Assembly: GCF_026343295.1 (NCBI RefSeq)
Contig: NZ_JAPELY010000001.1
Span: 682,001 to 746,000, forward strand
Direction: 5' to 3'
Source of the DNA: Streptomyces sp. NBC_00083
GTDB lineage: Bacteria; Actinomycetota; Actinomycetes; Streptomycetales; Streptomycetaceae
DNA: 64,000 bases
Shown one piece after another: positions 1 through 7,533 of the stretch. The translations under genes were made by a program, and so were the position numbers. Numbering within the stretch: position 1 is the first letter of the stretch; each line of letters begins with the position of its first letter. The notes under the pieces are model-generated. The model searched no databases and had not been told where the DNA came from. It saw only the letters and a list, made by a program, of their open reading frames with translations.

Positions 1-724
1 GCACGTCGGCCTCGGCGTAGACGCGCAGCGCCGGGCCGAACAGGACGAGCGCCTGGTCGACGACGTGGCTGCCCAGGTCGTAGAGGAGGCCGCCGATCTC
101 CGCCGGGTCGCCGGACTCGCGCCAGCCGCCCTTGGGCTGCGGGCGCCACCGCTCGAAGCGCGACTCGAAGCGCTGGACCTCGCCGAGTTCGCCGTCCGCG
201 AGGAGCCGCTGGAGGGTGAGGAAGTCGTTGTCCCAGCGGCGGTTCTGGAAGACCGAGAGCAGCAGGCCGCGTTCCTCGGCGAGGGCGGCCAGCTCGCGCG
301 CCTCGGCGGCCGTGCCGGCCAGCGGCTTGTCGACCACGACCGGGAGGCCCGCCTTGAGCGCGCCGGTCGCGATCGGCACGTGCGTCTTGTTCGGCGACGC
401 GACCACGATCAGGTCGAGCCCCGCGTCGTACAGCTCCTCCGGGGAGCCCGCGAAGCGCAGCGCGCCGCCGTGCTCGGCGCGGGCCTGCGCCTGGCGCTCG
501 GGGTTCGAGGTGACGACCGTGTCGAGGGTGAGGCCCTCGGTCGCGGCGATCAGCGGGGCGTGGAAGACGGAGCCCGCGAGGCCGTAGCCCACGAGTCCCA
601 CGCGGAGGTCGGCGGTCGGGCGCCCGCTCCCGCCGTTACCGGCGTGCGGGGCGTTCCTGACGGTCGCGGGGGGCGCGGGGGTCACGGCGTCCACGGGGGG
701 CTTGGCGTTCATGGGGTCCTTCAT
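1..724 (-). CDS. Gfo/Idh/MocA-family oxidoreductase (3' end outside window)
   Basis: The protein is cut by the left edge of the window, leaving about 241 residues. After a short Pro/Ala-rich leader the reverse strand reads a Rossmann start (LRVGLVGYGLAGSVFH), then ASPNKTHVPIA, DKPLA and the EIGGLLYDLGSHVVDQAL segment. DKPLA is the usual EKP-like Lys-Pro motif, and DLGSHVVDQ carries the conserved His of the Gfo/Idh/MocA family. These are NAD(P)-dependent dehydrogenases of sugars and inositols; the substrate cannot be told here. ATG 724 is the first start and ATG 712 is an in-frame alternative. It is divergent from the ROK gene at 781, with a palindrome between them, so co-regulation is likely. 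Confidence 0.85.
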   Translation of the reverse strand, partial: MKDPMNAKPPVDAVTPAPPATVRNAPHAGNGGSGRPTADLRVGLVGYGLAGSVFHAPLIAATEGLTLDTVVTSNPERQAQARAEHGGALRFAGSPEELYDAGLDLIVVASPNKTHVPIATGALKAGLPVVVDKPLAGTAAEARELAALAEERGLLLSVFQNRRWDNDFLTLQRLLADGELGEVQRFESRFERWRPQPKGGWRESGDPAEIGGLLYDLGSHVVDQALVLFGPALRVYAEADV

Positions 725-730
725 GCGATC

Positions 731-757
731 CACTTAAGCAACGCTGTTGCCAAAGTG
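731..757. promoter_or_regulatory. 27-bp imperfect palindrome, candidate ROK operator
   Basis: The arms CACTTAAGCAAC and GTTGCCAAAGTG are inverted copies with two mismatches, separated by three bases. The site fills the 56-bp gap between the divergent oxidoreductase and ROK starts. The position fits an autoregulatory operator serving both genes. This is inferred from symmetry and place only. Confidence 0.55.
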
Positions 758-780
758 CAAGCAAGAGGGACAATGGGTCG

Positions 781-1875
781 GTGAACAGGAGCAATACGGG
801 TGTGAACCTGCCGACGCTGCGCCACCACAATGCCGCGCTCGTCCTCGACCTGCTGCGGGGCGCGGGCGAGGCGGGCATCAGCAGGCTCGAACTGGCCGAG
901 CGCACCGGGCTCACCCCGCAGGCGGTCAGCAAGATCACCGGGCGGCTGCGGGACGAGGGCACGGCCACCGAGGCGGGCCGCCGCGCCTCCACCGGGGGCA
1001 AGCCGCGCACCGTGCTCAAGCTGGTGCCCGCCGCCGCGCACGCCATCGGGCTCCACCTGGACCGCGACGAGCTGACCGCGGTCGTCGTCGACCTCGCGGG
1101 CACCCTGGTCGGCGCGCGGACCGTACCGCTCGACCTCGGCGCGGAGCCCTCGTGCGTGGTGGAGGCCGCGGCCGCCGAGGCCGAGGCGCTGACCGGCAGC
1201 CGCCGCGTGCTCGGCGTCGGCGTCGCCATGCCGGGGCCGCTCGACCACGACAGCGGGGTGCTCCACCGCGTCACGGGGTTCGCGCACTGGAACGGCTTCC
1301 CGCTGCGCGACGCGCTCGCCGAACGGCTCGGCCAGAAGGTCTTCCTCGACAAGGACACCAACGCCGCCGCCCTCGGTCTAGCCCTGCGCGACGGCACCGG
1401 GACCGGCTCCTTCGCCTACCTCCACCTGGGCAGCGGGCTGGGCGCTGGCCTCGTGCTCGGCGGCGCCCTGCACCGCGGGGCGCGGACCGGCGCGGGCGAG
1501 TTCGGCCACCAGACGATCCTGCTCGGCGGCCCCGCGTGCGGCTGCGGCGGGCGCGGCTGCATCGAGGCGCTGTGCCTGGCGGCGGTGGCCCGCGGCGACA
1601 TCGCGGCCGCGGCCCGCTTCCTCGGGGTGGGCGCGGCCAACCTGGTGGGGCTGCTCGACATCGACGAGATCCTGCTCGGCGGCCGTACGGTCACCGCCGA
1701 CCAGTCCACGTTCGTGCGGGGTGTGGGCTCGGTCGTCGAGGAGCGCGCTCGGCGCGGCGGCGCCCCCGCGATCCCGGTCCGCCCGGCGGCCGGCGGCCCC
1801 CACGCGGTGGCCGAGGGCGCGGCCCAGCTGGTCCTCGTCCCCGTCTTCGGCCGCGCGAACGTGGCGTATCCGTAG
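781..1875 (+). CDS. ROK-family transcriptional repressor
   Basis: This 364-residue protein has an N-terminal winged HTH at about residues 15-65 (LELAERTGLTPQAVSKITGR) followed by a ROK domain. The sugar and zinc region is complete: GEFGHQ at 240-244 and the cluster C253-G-C255 with C260, followed by IEAL, the classic ROK zinc site. The LGSGLGAGLVLGG stretch is the degenerate sugar-kinase loop. ROK repressors bind sugars or their phosphates and release DNA. GTG 781 is used as the start. It is divergent from a Gfo/Idh oxidoreductase, which is probably its target. The effector is unknown. Confidence 0.88.
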   Translation: MNRSNTGVNLPTLRHHNAALVLDLLRGAGEAGISRLELAERTGLTPQAVSKITGRLRDEGTATEAGRRASTGGKPRTVLKLVPAAAHAIGLHLDRDELTAVVVDLAGTLVGARTVPLDLGAEPSCVVEAAAAEAEALTGSRRVLGVGVAMPGPLDHDSGVLHRVTGFAHWNGFPLRDALAERLGQKVFLDKDTNAAALGLALRDGTGTGSFAYLHLGSGLGAGLVLGGALHRGARTGAGEFGHQTILLGGPACGCGGRGCIEALCLAAVARGDIAAAARFLGVGAANLVGLLDIDEILLGGRTVTADQSTFVRGVGSVVEERARRGGAPAIPVRPAAGGPHAVAEGAAQLVLVPVFGRANVAYP

Positions 1876-2114
1876 GCGTGACCGGGCGGCGAGGGTCCGG
1901 GCCGCCCGGCGGTGACCGGCGCCCGGCCGGGCCGATATTGGGCTGATAGGGCGGTCTTACCGGCGGCGGCGGGCGTGCCGGGCCGCGCCGTGCCGGGAGC
2001 GGGGCCGGTGCGTGGCAGGCTCGCGGGCCACGGCCGCGGCCGGCCGGAGGGTGCCGAGCGGCTCCGGACGGGCGGCGGCCACCGAGCCACCGCCGCGAGC
2101 AGCAAAGGTCCCGC

Positions 2115-2918
2115 ATGCGACTGCGCACTGCCCCCGTCGCCCTGGCCACCCTCGTCACCGCCGTGGCCGCCGCCACGGTCGCCCCGCTCGCGGGGGTCGC
2201 CGCGGCCGGCGACGGCGGGCTCCCGCACGGGCGCCACGATGTCGCGCCGCGCAAGCCGGTCGTCGCCATGGGGCCCGTGGCCCGGCCGCTCGCCGAGAAG
2301 CCGGCCACGTGCGAGCTGCGGACCGGCTCGGCGTTCCCGCTGGACACGAAGGTCCAGGGCGGGCCGGAGGAGTACGTGCCCGGGGGCGGCAGCGAGGAGT
2401 GGTCGCTCGACCTCACCAATACCTCGGACCGGACGTGCGACGGCATCCATCCGGTCCTCGTCCTGGTCGACCGGGACCGCACCCTGAACAACGCGCAGCT
2501 GCGGATGGAGTTCGACGACCCGGTCACCGGGCGCAGCCACCCGGTGCCGTTCATCAAGACCGACGAGGACGAGCACATCGGCGTCTTCGACGACGGCTTC
2601 CCCGGGTTCGTGATCGGCGCGGGCCGCACCGTCACCGTGCGGGTGCGGCTCGGCTTCACCGCGGACACCGTGCCGGGCCCGGTCACCGCGACCGCCGCGA
2701 TCGTGCAGCGCCGGGGCGGCGACGGGCAGTGGGTGGGGGAGTCCGGCGAGTACCGTTTCGACGTCGTGGACGAGGGCGACCTGCTGCACGAGCTGGACAC
2801 CGAACTCGCCGCGACGGGCGCCGGCGGCGCGCTCACCGGGCTCGGGGCCGGCGCGGCCGTCCTGCTCGTCGCGGGCGGGGCGCTCCTGATGGGGGCGCGG
2901 CGGCTGAGGGCGCGCTGA
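2115..2918 (+). CDS. Secreted LAxTG-type cell-wall-anchored protein
   Basis: This 267-residue exported protein has a Sec signal peptide at residues 1-30 ending in an AGVAAA-type cleavage site. The mature part is a single soluble domain with no family I recognise. It ends in a sorting signal: LAATG at 231-235, a hydrophobic helix (AVLLVAGGALLMG) and a basic tail (ARRLRAR). LAxTG is the motif used by class E sortases of Streptomyces. The class F-type sortase gene at 12001 is 9 kb away and need not be its partner. The gene stands alone, and the roughly 240 bp before it show no other gene. Confidence 0.75.
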   Translation: MRLRTAPVALATLVTAVAAATVAPLAGVAAAGDGGLPHGRHDVAPRKPVVAMGPVARPLAEKPATCELRTGSAFPLDTKVQGGPEEYVPGGGSEEWSLDLTNTSDRTCDGIHPVLVLVDRDRTLNNAQLRMEFDDPVTGRSHPVPFIKTDEDEHIGVFDDGFPGFVIGAGRTVTVRVRLGFTADTVPGPVTATAAIVQRRGGDGQWVGESGEYRFDVVDEGDLLHELDTELAATGAGGALTGLGAGAAVLLVAGGALLMGARRLRAR

Positions 2919-2987
2919 GGCGGGGCGCCGGGTGCGGGGGCCGGGTGCGGGGGCCGGGTGTTCACCCGGCCGTGCGAGCATCGACCC

Positions 2988-3884
2988 GTGGCTCACCCGA
3001 ACGACGCGCCGACCGGCCCCCTCGCCGGCCCCCTCACCGGCTCCTTCACCGGCCCCCTCTCCGGCCCCCCGAACGACCCGCCGTCCGGCTATCCGGAGAA
3101 CCAGGCGCCCGGCGCCCCCGTACGCTCCGGCATCCCGGACCATGGGCGCATCCCCAAGTACTACGCCGTCAAGGCCCAAGTGACGCTGCTGGTCGACGAG
3201 TTGGGGGAGGGTGGACTGCTGCCGACCGAACGCGACCTGGCGCTACGGTACGAGGTCGCGCGGGAGACGGTGCGCCAGGCGCTGCGCGAGCTGATCCTCG
3301 AAGGGAGGCTGCGCCGCCAGGGCCGGGGCACGGTGGTGGCGGGGCCCAAACTGGAACAGCCCCTCTCGCTGGCCAGCTACACCGAGGGGGTGCGCCGCCA
3401 GGGCCGCACGCCGGGGCGCCACCTCATCACCCTCGAACGCTTCCCCTGCCCGCCCGCGCTCGCCGACGAGACGGGGCTGCGGAGGGGTGAGCCGGTCTGG
3501 CACATGGAGCGGGTGCTGCTGGCGGACGAGGAGCGGGTGGGGCTGGAGTCCACGTACGCCCCGGTGGCCCGAATGCCGGGGCTCGACCGGGAGTTCGCCC
3601 CGGACTCCTCCTTCTACGCGTATCTGCGGGACCGGCTGGGGGTGACGCTCGGCGGGGTCGACGAGCGGATCGAGACGGTGCTGGCGACTCCGCGGGAGGC
3701 GTTGCTCGTCGGTACGCCGCCGGGGTTGCCGATGCTGCTGATCCATCGGGTGTCGCGGGACGCGGAGGGGGCTCCGCTGGAGCGGGTCCGGACGCTGTAC
3801 CGGGGCGACCGCTTCTCCTTCACCACCCACCTCGGCGGCCCCGGGGCCCCCGCCCCCACCCAGGCCTGCGGCCCGCACCCCTGA
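2988..3884 (+). CDS. GntR/HutC-family regulator with UTRA domain, PhnR/DasR-like
   Basis: This protein has a Pro/Gly/Thr-rich N-terminal tail of about 45 residues built from repeated TGPL units. A GntR winged helix follows (LPTERDLALRYEVARETVRQ), then a UTRA effector domain with the SYTEGVRRQGRTP and ETVLATPREALLVGTPPGLPML motifs. The layout and motifs strongly recall DasR, the GlcNAc-6-P-responsive repressor, but this is a separate paralogue. It lies upstream of the phosphonate operon, and a dre-like site precedes that operon, so it is probably the local phosphonate repressor. GTG 2988 was chosen; GTG 2958 is in frame and would add ten residues. Neither has a strong Shine-Dalgarno. Confidence 0.82.
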   Translation: MAHPNDAPTGPLAGPLTGSFTGPLSGPPNDPPSGYPENQAPGAPVRSGIPDHGRIPKYYAVKAQVTLLVDELGEGGLLPTERDLALRYEVARETVRQALRELILEGRLRRQGRGTVVAGPKLEQPLSLASYTEGVRRQGRTPGRHLITLERFPCPPALADETGLRRGEPVWHMERVLLADEERVGLESTYAPVARMPGLDREFAPDSSFYAYLRDRLGVTLGGVDERIETVLATPREALLVGTPPGLPMLLIHRVSRDAEGAPLERVRTLYRGDRFSFTTHLGGPGAPAPTQACGPHP

Positions 3885-3891
3885 GTGGCTC

Positions 3892-4026
3892 GCCCTTGGC
3901 AGGGTGCCCAGTCTCGGCCTCCTCGCGTCCCCTTGGCAGGGTGCCTGGCATCGGCATCTCTCCCCCTTGGCGGGGTGCCTGGCGTCGGTATCCCTCCCCC
4001 TTGGCAGGGCGCCTGGTCTCGGCCGC
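3892..4026. repeat. Four tandem ~35-bp CCTTGGCAGGGTGCC repeats
   Basis: Just after the GntR stop, CCTTGGC(A/G)GGG(T/C)GCC occurs four times about 34-37 bp apart, each followed by a variable TCGGNNTC-like segment. There is no spacer structure of the CRISPR kind and no credible reading frame. It begins the 732-bp gene-free stretch before the phosphonate operon. Confidence 0.75.
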
Positions 4027-4225
4027 CTCAGCCCGTCCGGCGTTTGAGGACGAGCGCCCTTCAGGCGCGAACGGGGTCTGGGGCAGAGCCCCAGGTCCTG
4101 AACCCCAGCCCCCCTTTCCCGCCCCCGGAGGGTTTAGGGAAGGGGCGGGGTGGGGGCATCCTCCCGGCCCCCGGCCGTCGGGTGCGGACCGTGCTGGGTC
4201 ACCCGCGCAGTTCCCCGCGCCCCTA
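4027..4225 (-). repeat. Inverted copy of the dispersed P/Q intergenic repeat
   Basis: In reverse orientation this holds both modules seen elsewhere in the window. P is the CTGGGGCTCTGCCCCAG hairpin joined to the GTCCTCAAACGCCGGACGGGCTG-type stretch (4027-4092). Q is the GGGGCGCGGGGAACTGCGCG...CGGTCCGCA stretch (about 4180-4225). The same pair recurs at 19.4, 29.5 (Q only), 43.1 and 49.3 kb, always in gene-free gaps. Confidence 0.8.
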
Positions 4226-4226
4226 G

Positions 4227-4490
4227 TAGGGCACCCGGAGCCGAGCCTGCCACCCGCGCCCACCGCGGCGGCGCCGCGCAAAAGACACAGCCCCGCGCCC
4301 CTGTAGGGCACCCGGCACCGAGCGGATCACCCGCGCCCACCGCGGCGGCGCCGCGCAAAAGACACAGCCCCGCGCCCCTGTAGGGCACCCGGCACCGAGC
4401 GGATCACCCGCGCCCACCGCGGCGGAGCCGCGCAAAGTGCACAGCCCCGCGCCCTCGTAGGGCACCCGGCACCGCGCCCACCGCTCCGGC
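4227..4490. repeat. 77-bp tandem repeat, 3.4 copies
   Basis: Three near-identical 77-bp units run 4227-4303, 4304-4380 and 4381-4457, with a partial fourth to about 4490. Each begins TAGGGCACCCGG and ends ACAGCCCCGCGCCC. Each unit contains the self-complementary core CCGCGGCGGCGCCGCGC, so each could fold as a hairpin. Unit 1 differs most from the others; units 2 and 3 differ by only a few bases. Confidence 0.9.
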
Positions 4491-4530
4491 AGGGGGTTCC
4501 GGGACCCCCGGGAGTAACGGAAGCATAACG

Positions 4531-4541
4531 GGTCTAGGCCA
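4531..4541. promoter_or_regulatory. dre-like GntR operator GGTCTAGGCCA
   Basis: The 16-mer ACGGGTCTAGGCCAAG resembles the DasR responsive element consensus ACTGGTCTAGACCACT, with the GGTCTAG-CC core kept. It lies 76-86 bp before the FAD oxidase start, where an operator is expected. The nearby DasR-like UTRA regulator at 2988 is the likely binder; DasR itself is an alternative. Confidence 0.6.
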
Positions 4542-4616
4542 AGTTTGGGGGTGCGTTCACCCCGGGGTCGCCGGGTGGACCGGCGTGCGACACCCGCTCC
4601 TACGACCGTTGCCGCC

Positions 4617-5747
4617 GTGAGAGTCATCGTCGTTGGAGCCGGCGTGGTGGGAACCATGCACGCCTGGCACGCAGTGAACCGCGGCCACGAGGTCGTCCAC
4701 ATCGAGCGCGAGAGCGAGGCAAGAGGGGCCTCCCTCCGAAACTTCGGCCAGATATGGGTCAGTGGCCGCGCGGGCGGCGCGGAACTGGACACCGCCCTGC
4801 GCGCCCGCGAGCTGTGGGAGGGCATCGGCAGGCGCGTCCCCGGCGTCGGCTTCCGCGCCAACGGCTCGCTCACCCCCCTGCGCACCCCGCTCGAACGCGC
4901 CGTGGCCGAGGCCGCGTTGGCCCGCGAGGACGCCGCCGCCCGCGGCTACAAACTGCTCACCGCCGACGAGGCCCGCGCCCTCAACCCCGCCCTGCGCGGC
5001 GACTTCACCGCCGCCCTGTGGTGCGAGCGGGACGCCGCCGTCGAGCCTCGTACCGCTCAACTCGCCTTGAAGGAAGCCCTGTTGGAATCCGGGCGATACA
5101 CCTTCCTCGGGGGGCGCGAGGTCCGTGACGTCGTCGAGCGGGCACACGGCGCCGCGGTCCGTGACGACCACGGCGCCGTGCACACCGGCGACGCCGTGGT
5201 CCTGTGCACGGGCGCCTGGCTCGGCGGGCTCGTCCGCGAGCTCGCCCCCGACCTGCCCGTGCGCCGCGTACGCCTCCAGATGATGCAGACCGCGCCCCTC
5301 GGTGAGCCGCTGACCACCTCCGTCGCGGACCCCGACAGCTTCCGCTACTACCCGGCGTACGCCGGCGAGGCGCTCGACGCGCTCAACGCCGGGCAGGCCC
5401 AGGACGCGACCGCCGCCGCGCACAAGATGCAGCTCCTCATGGTGCAGCGCGCGGACGGCGGCCTGACCATCGGCGACACCCACGAGTACGAGCACCCCTT
5501 CGCCTTCGACGTCGTCGAGGAGCCGTACGACCACCTCGTCCGGGTCGTCGAGTCCTACCTCGGCCGGCCGCTGCCGAAGATCCGGCACCGCTGGGCCGGG
5601 GTCTACGCCCAGTGCACCGACACCACGCAGGTCGTCCACCGCCGGCAGGTGCGGGACGGGGTGTGGCTGGTGACCGGGCCGGGCGGACGCGGCATGACCT
5701 GCTCGCCCGCCATCGCCGAGCAGACCGCCGACGAGCTGAACTGGTAA
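4617..5747 (+). CDS. FAD-dependent oxidase of phosphonate operons (TIGR03364-type)
   Basis: This 376-residue D-amino-acid-oxidase/glycine-oxidase-fold flavoenzyme has the dinucleotide motif VVGAGVVGTMHA at residues 4-15, followed by HIERE. SLRNFGQIW matches the TIGR03364 group, which is found with phosphonatase-like hydrolases and phosphonate importers. Family knowledge says members oxidatively deaminate N-alkylated or plain 2-aminoethylphosphonate to phosphonoacetaldehyde (PbfD activity). GTG 4617 starts directly at the Rossmann strand; the frame stays open upstream but that part is not protein-like. It is first in a six-gene run with the hydrolase 14 bp downstream. Confidence 0.8.
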   Translation: MRVIVVGAGVVGTMHAWHAVNRGHEVVHIERESEARGASLRNFGQIWVSGRAGGAELDTALRARELWEGIGRRVPGVGFRANGSLTPLRTPLERAVAEAALAREDAAARGYKLLTADEARALNPALRGDFTAALWCERDAAVEPRTAQLALKEALLESGRYTFLGGREVRDVVERAHGAAVRDDHGAVHTGDAVVLCTGAWLGGLVRELAPDLPVRRVRLQMMQTAPLGEPLTTSVADPDSFRYYPAYAGEALDALNAGQAQDATAAAHKMQLLMVQRADGGLTIGDTHEYEHPFAFDVVEEPYDHLVRVVESYLGRPLPKIRHRWAGVYAQCTDTTQVVHRRQVRDGVWLVTGPGGRGMTCSPAIAEQTADELNW

Positions 5748-5761
5748 GGGAGTTGACCACC

Positions 5762-6457
5762 GTGAACACGTACAACCTGGTCGTGCTCGACATGGCGGGC
5801 ACCACCGTCGCCGACGGCGGGCTCGTGGAGCGGGCCTTCGCCGCCGCCGCCGACCGCCTCGGCGTCGAGCCCGGCTCCGCCGAACACGCCACCATGCTCG
5901 ACTACGTCCGCGCCACCATGGGCGAGTCCAAGATCTCCGTCTTCCGGCACCTCTTCGGCGACGAGACCCGGGCCCAGACCGCCAACACCGCCTTCGAGGA
6001 GGCGTACGGCACCCTCGTCGACGGCGGGCTCATCGCGCCCGTGCCGGGCGCCCGCGAGGCCGTCGAGCGGCTCACCGCCGAGGGCCGCACCGTGGTCCTG
6101 TCCACCGGCTTCGCCCGCGTCACCCAGGACGCGATCCTCGCCGCGCTCGGCTGGCAGGACCTCGTCCCGCTCACCCTGTGCCCGGCCGACGCGGGCGGCC
6201 GCGGACGTCCCTACCCCGACATGGTGCTCAGCGCCTTCCTGCGCACCGGCGCCGTCGACTCGGTGCGCTCCGTCGCGGTCGCCGGCGACACCTCGTACGA
6301 CATGCTGAGCGGCGTCCGCTCCGGGGCCGGCCTCGTCGCCGGTGTGCTGACCGGCGCCCACGGGCGCGAGGACCTCGCGGCCGCGGGGGCCACCCATGTG
6401 CTCGGCTCCATCGCCGAACTCCCCGCTGCCATAGCCGAGTCGGAGGCCGCCGAGTGA
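5762..6457 (+). CDS. Phosphonatase-like HAD hydrolase (PhnX-like, TIGR03351-type)
   Basis: This 231-residue HAD protein is predicted to cut the C-P bond of phosphonoacetaldehyde, giving acetaldehyde and phosphate. Three residues support phosphonatase rather than phosphatase chemistry. The nucleophile motif is D10-M-A12-G-T, with Ala where phosphatases have Asp. The cap has MGESK, with K57 placed like the Schiff-base lysine of PhnX. The GDTSYDML loop is intact. GTG 5762 follows an AAGGGAG ribosome site. Its stop overlaps the next GTG (GTGA), so translation is probably coupled. It sits between the oxidase and importer genes. Confidence 0.82.
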   Translation: MNTYNLVVLDMAGTTVADGGLVERAFAAAADRLGVEPGSAEHATMLDYVRATMGESKISVFRHLFGDETRAQTANTAFEEAYGTLVDGGLIAPVPGAREAVERLTAEGRTVVLSTGFARVTQDAILAALGWQDLVPLTLCPADAGGRGRPYPDMVLSAFLRTGAVDSVRSVAVAGDTSYDMLSGVRSGAGLVAGVLTGAHGREDLAAAGATHVLGSIAELPAAIAESEAAE

Positions 6458-7533
6458 GCGGCGGCCCCGCGCGGGACGCGTCCCGCGGCGGCATCCGCTT
6501 CGACGGCGTCACCGTCGCCTACCACGGCACCGTCGTCCTCGACTCGCTCGACCTGACCGTCGAACCCGGCGAGGTCATGGCCCTGCTCGGCCCCTCCGGA
6601 TCGGGCAAGACCACCGCGCTGCGGGCGGTCGCCGGGTTCGTGCGGCCGGCCGCGGGGCGGGTGTTCCTCGGCGACCGCGACGTGACGCGGCTGCCGCCGC
6701 ACCGGCGTGGCATCGGCATGGTCGTCCAGCAGTACGCGCTCTTCCCGCACCTGCGGGTCGAGGACAACGTGGCGTTCGGGCTGCGCGCGCAGAAGGTCCC
6801 CCGGGGCGAGATCCCCGCCCGGGTCGCCGAGGCGCTCGCCATGACCGGCATGGACGCCTACGCCCAGCGGTATCCGCGCGAGCTCTCCGGCGGCCAGCAG
6901 CAGCGCGTCGCCATCGCCCGCGCGCTCGCCATCCGCCCCGGCGTCCTCCTCCTCGACGAGCCGCTGTCCGCCCTCGACGCACAGCTGCGCTCCGGCATGC
7001 TGGCCGAACTGGCGCGCCTGCACCGCGAGTTGCCGGACGTGTCGATCCTGTACGTCACCCATGACCAGATCGAGGCGCTCACCCTCGCCGACCGCATCGC
7101 CGTCATGGACCGGGCCCGGCTCCAGGACTGCGGCACCCCGCAGGACCTGTACCGCAGGCCGCGCACGGAGTTCACGGCGTCGTTCGTCGGCAACGCGAAC
7201 CTCCTGCCGGTGCGGGTGGGCGCGGGGTCCGTCCTGTTCGGGCAGACCGAGCTGTCCGTCGCCACCGGCCGGGCCGCCCGCGGGGCGATGGCCACGCTGT
7301 GCGTGCGCCCGCACCTCGTCGGGCTCGGCGCGGGCCCCAACGCGCTGCGCGGCAGGATCGCCGAGGTGCAGTGGCGGGGGGCCACGCATCGGCTGTACGT
7401 GGATGTGGGCGGCCACCAGGTGAAGGCGGACGTACGGGAGCTTCGCACCACCCCGGCGCTGGGCGACGAGGTCACCCTGCACTTCGCCCGCGAGGACGCG
7501 GTGCTGCTCGGCGCGGGGGTGAGCGGTGGATAG
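6454..7533 (+). CDS. ABC importer ATPase, 2-aminoethylphosphonate type (PhnT-like)
   Basis: This 359-residue ATPase is complete. It shows Walker A GPSGSGKTT, the Q-loop VVQQYALFP, the signature LSGGQQQR, Walker B LLLDEPLSALD and the H-loop YVTHDQ. A C-terminal TOBE-like region of about 120 residues is typical of the spermidine/Fe3+/phosphonate importer subclass. It energises the two permeases that follow. The GTG start overlaps the hydrolase stop and its own end overlaps the next gene, so this is one coupled message. The substrate is taken from the operon, not from the ATPase itself. Confidence 0.85.
   Translation: MSGGPARDASRGGIRFDGVTVAYHGTVVLDSLDLTVEPGEVMALLGPSGSGKTTALRAVAGFVRPAAGRVFLGDRDVTRLPPHRRGIGMVVQQYALFPHLRVEDNVAFGLRAQKVPRGEIPARVAEALAMTGMDAYAQRYPRELSGGQQQRVAIARALAIRPGVLLLDEPLSALDAQLRSGMLAELARLHRELPDVSILYVTHDQIEALTLADRIAVMDRARLQDCGTPQDLYRRPRTEFTASFVGNANLLPVRVGAGSVLFGQTELSVATGRAARGAMATLCVRPHLVGLGAGPNALRGRIAEVQWRGATHRLYVDVGGHQVKADVRELRTTPALGDEVTLHFAREDAVLLGAGVSGG

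Noticed and set aside
4227..4490. CRISPR array
   Set aside because: Units are contiguous 77-bp copies with no unique spacers, and there are no cas genes nearby.
3885..4616. Riboswitch before the phosphonate operon
   Set aside because: The structure there is explained by tandem repeats, and no known riboswitch core is visible.
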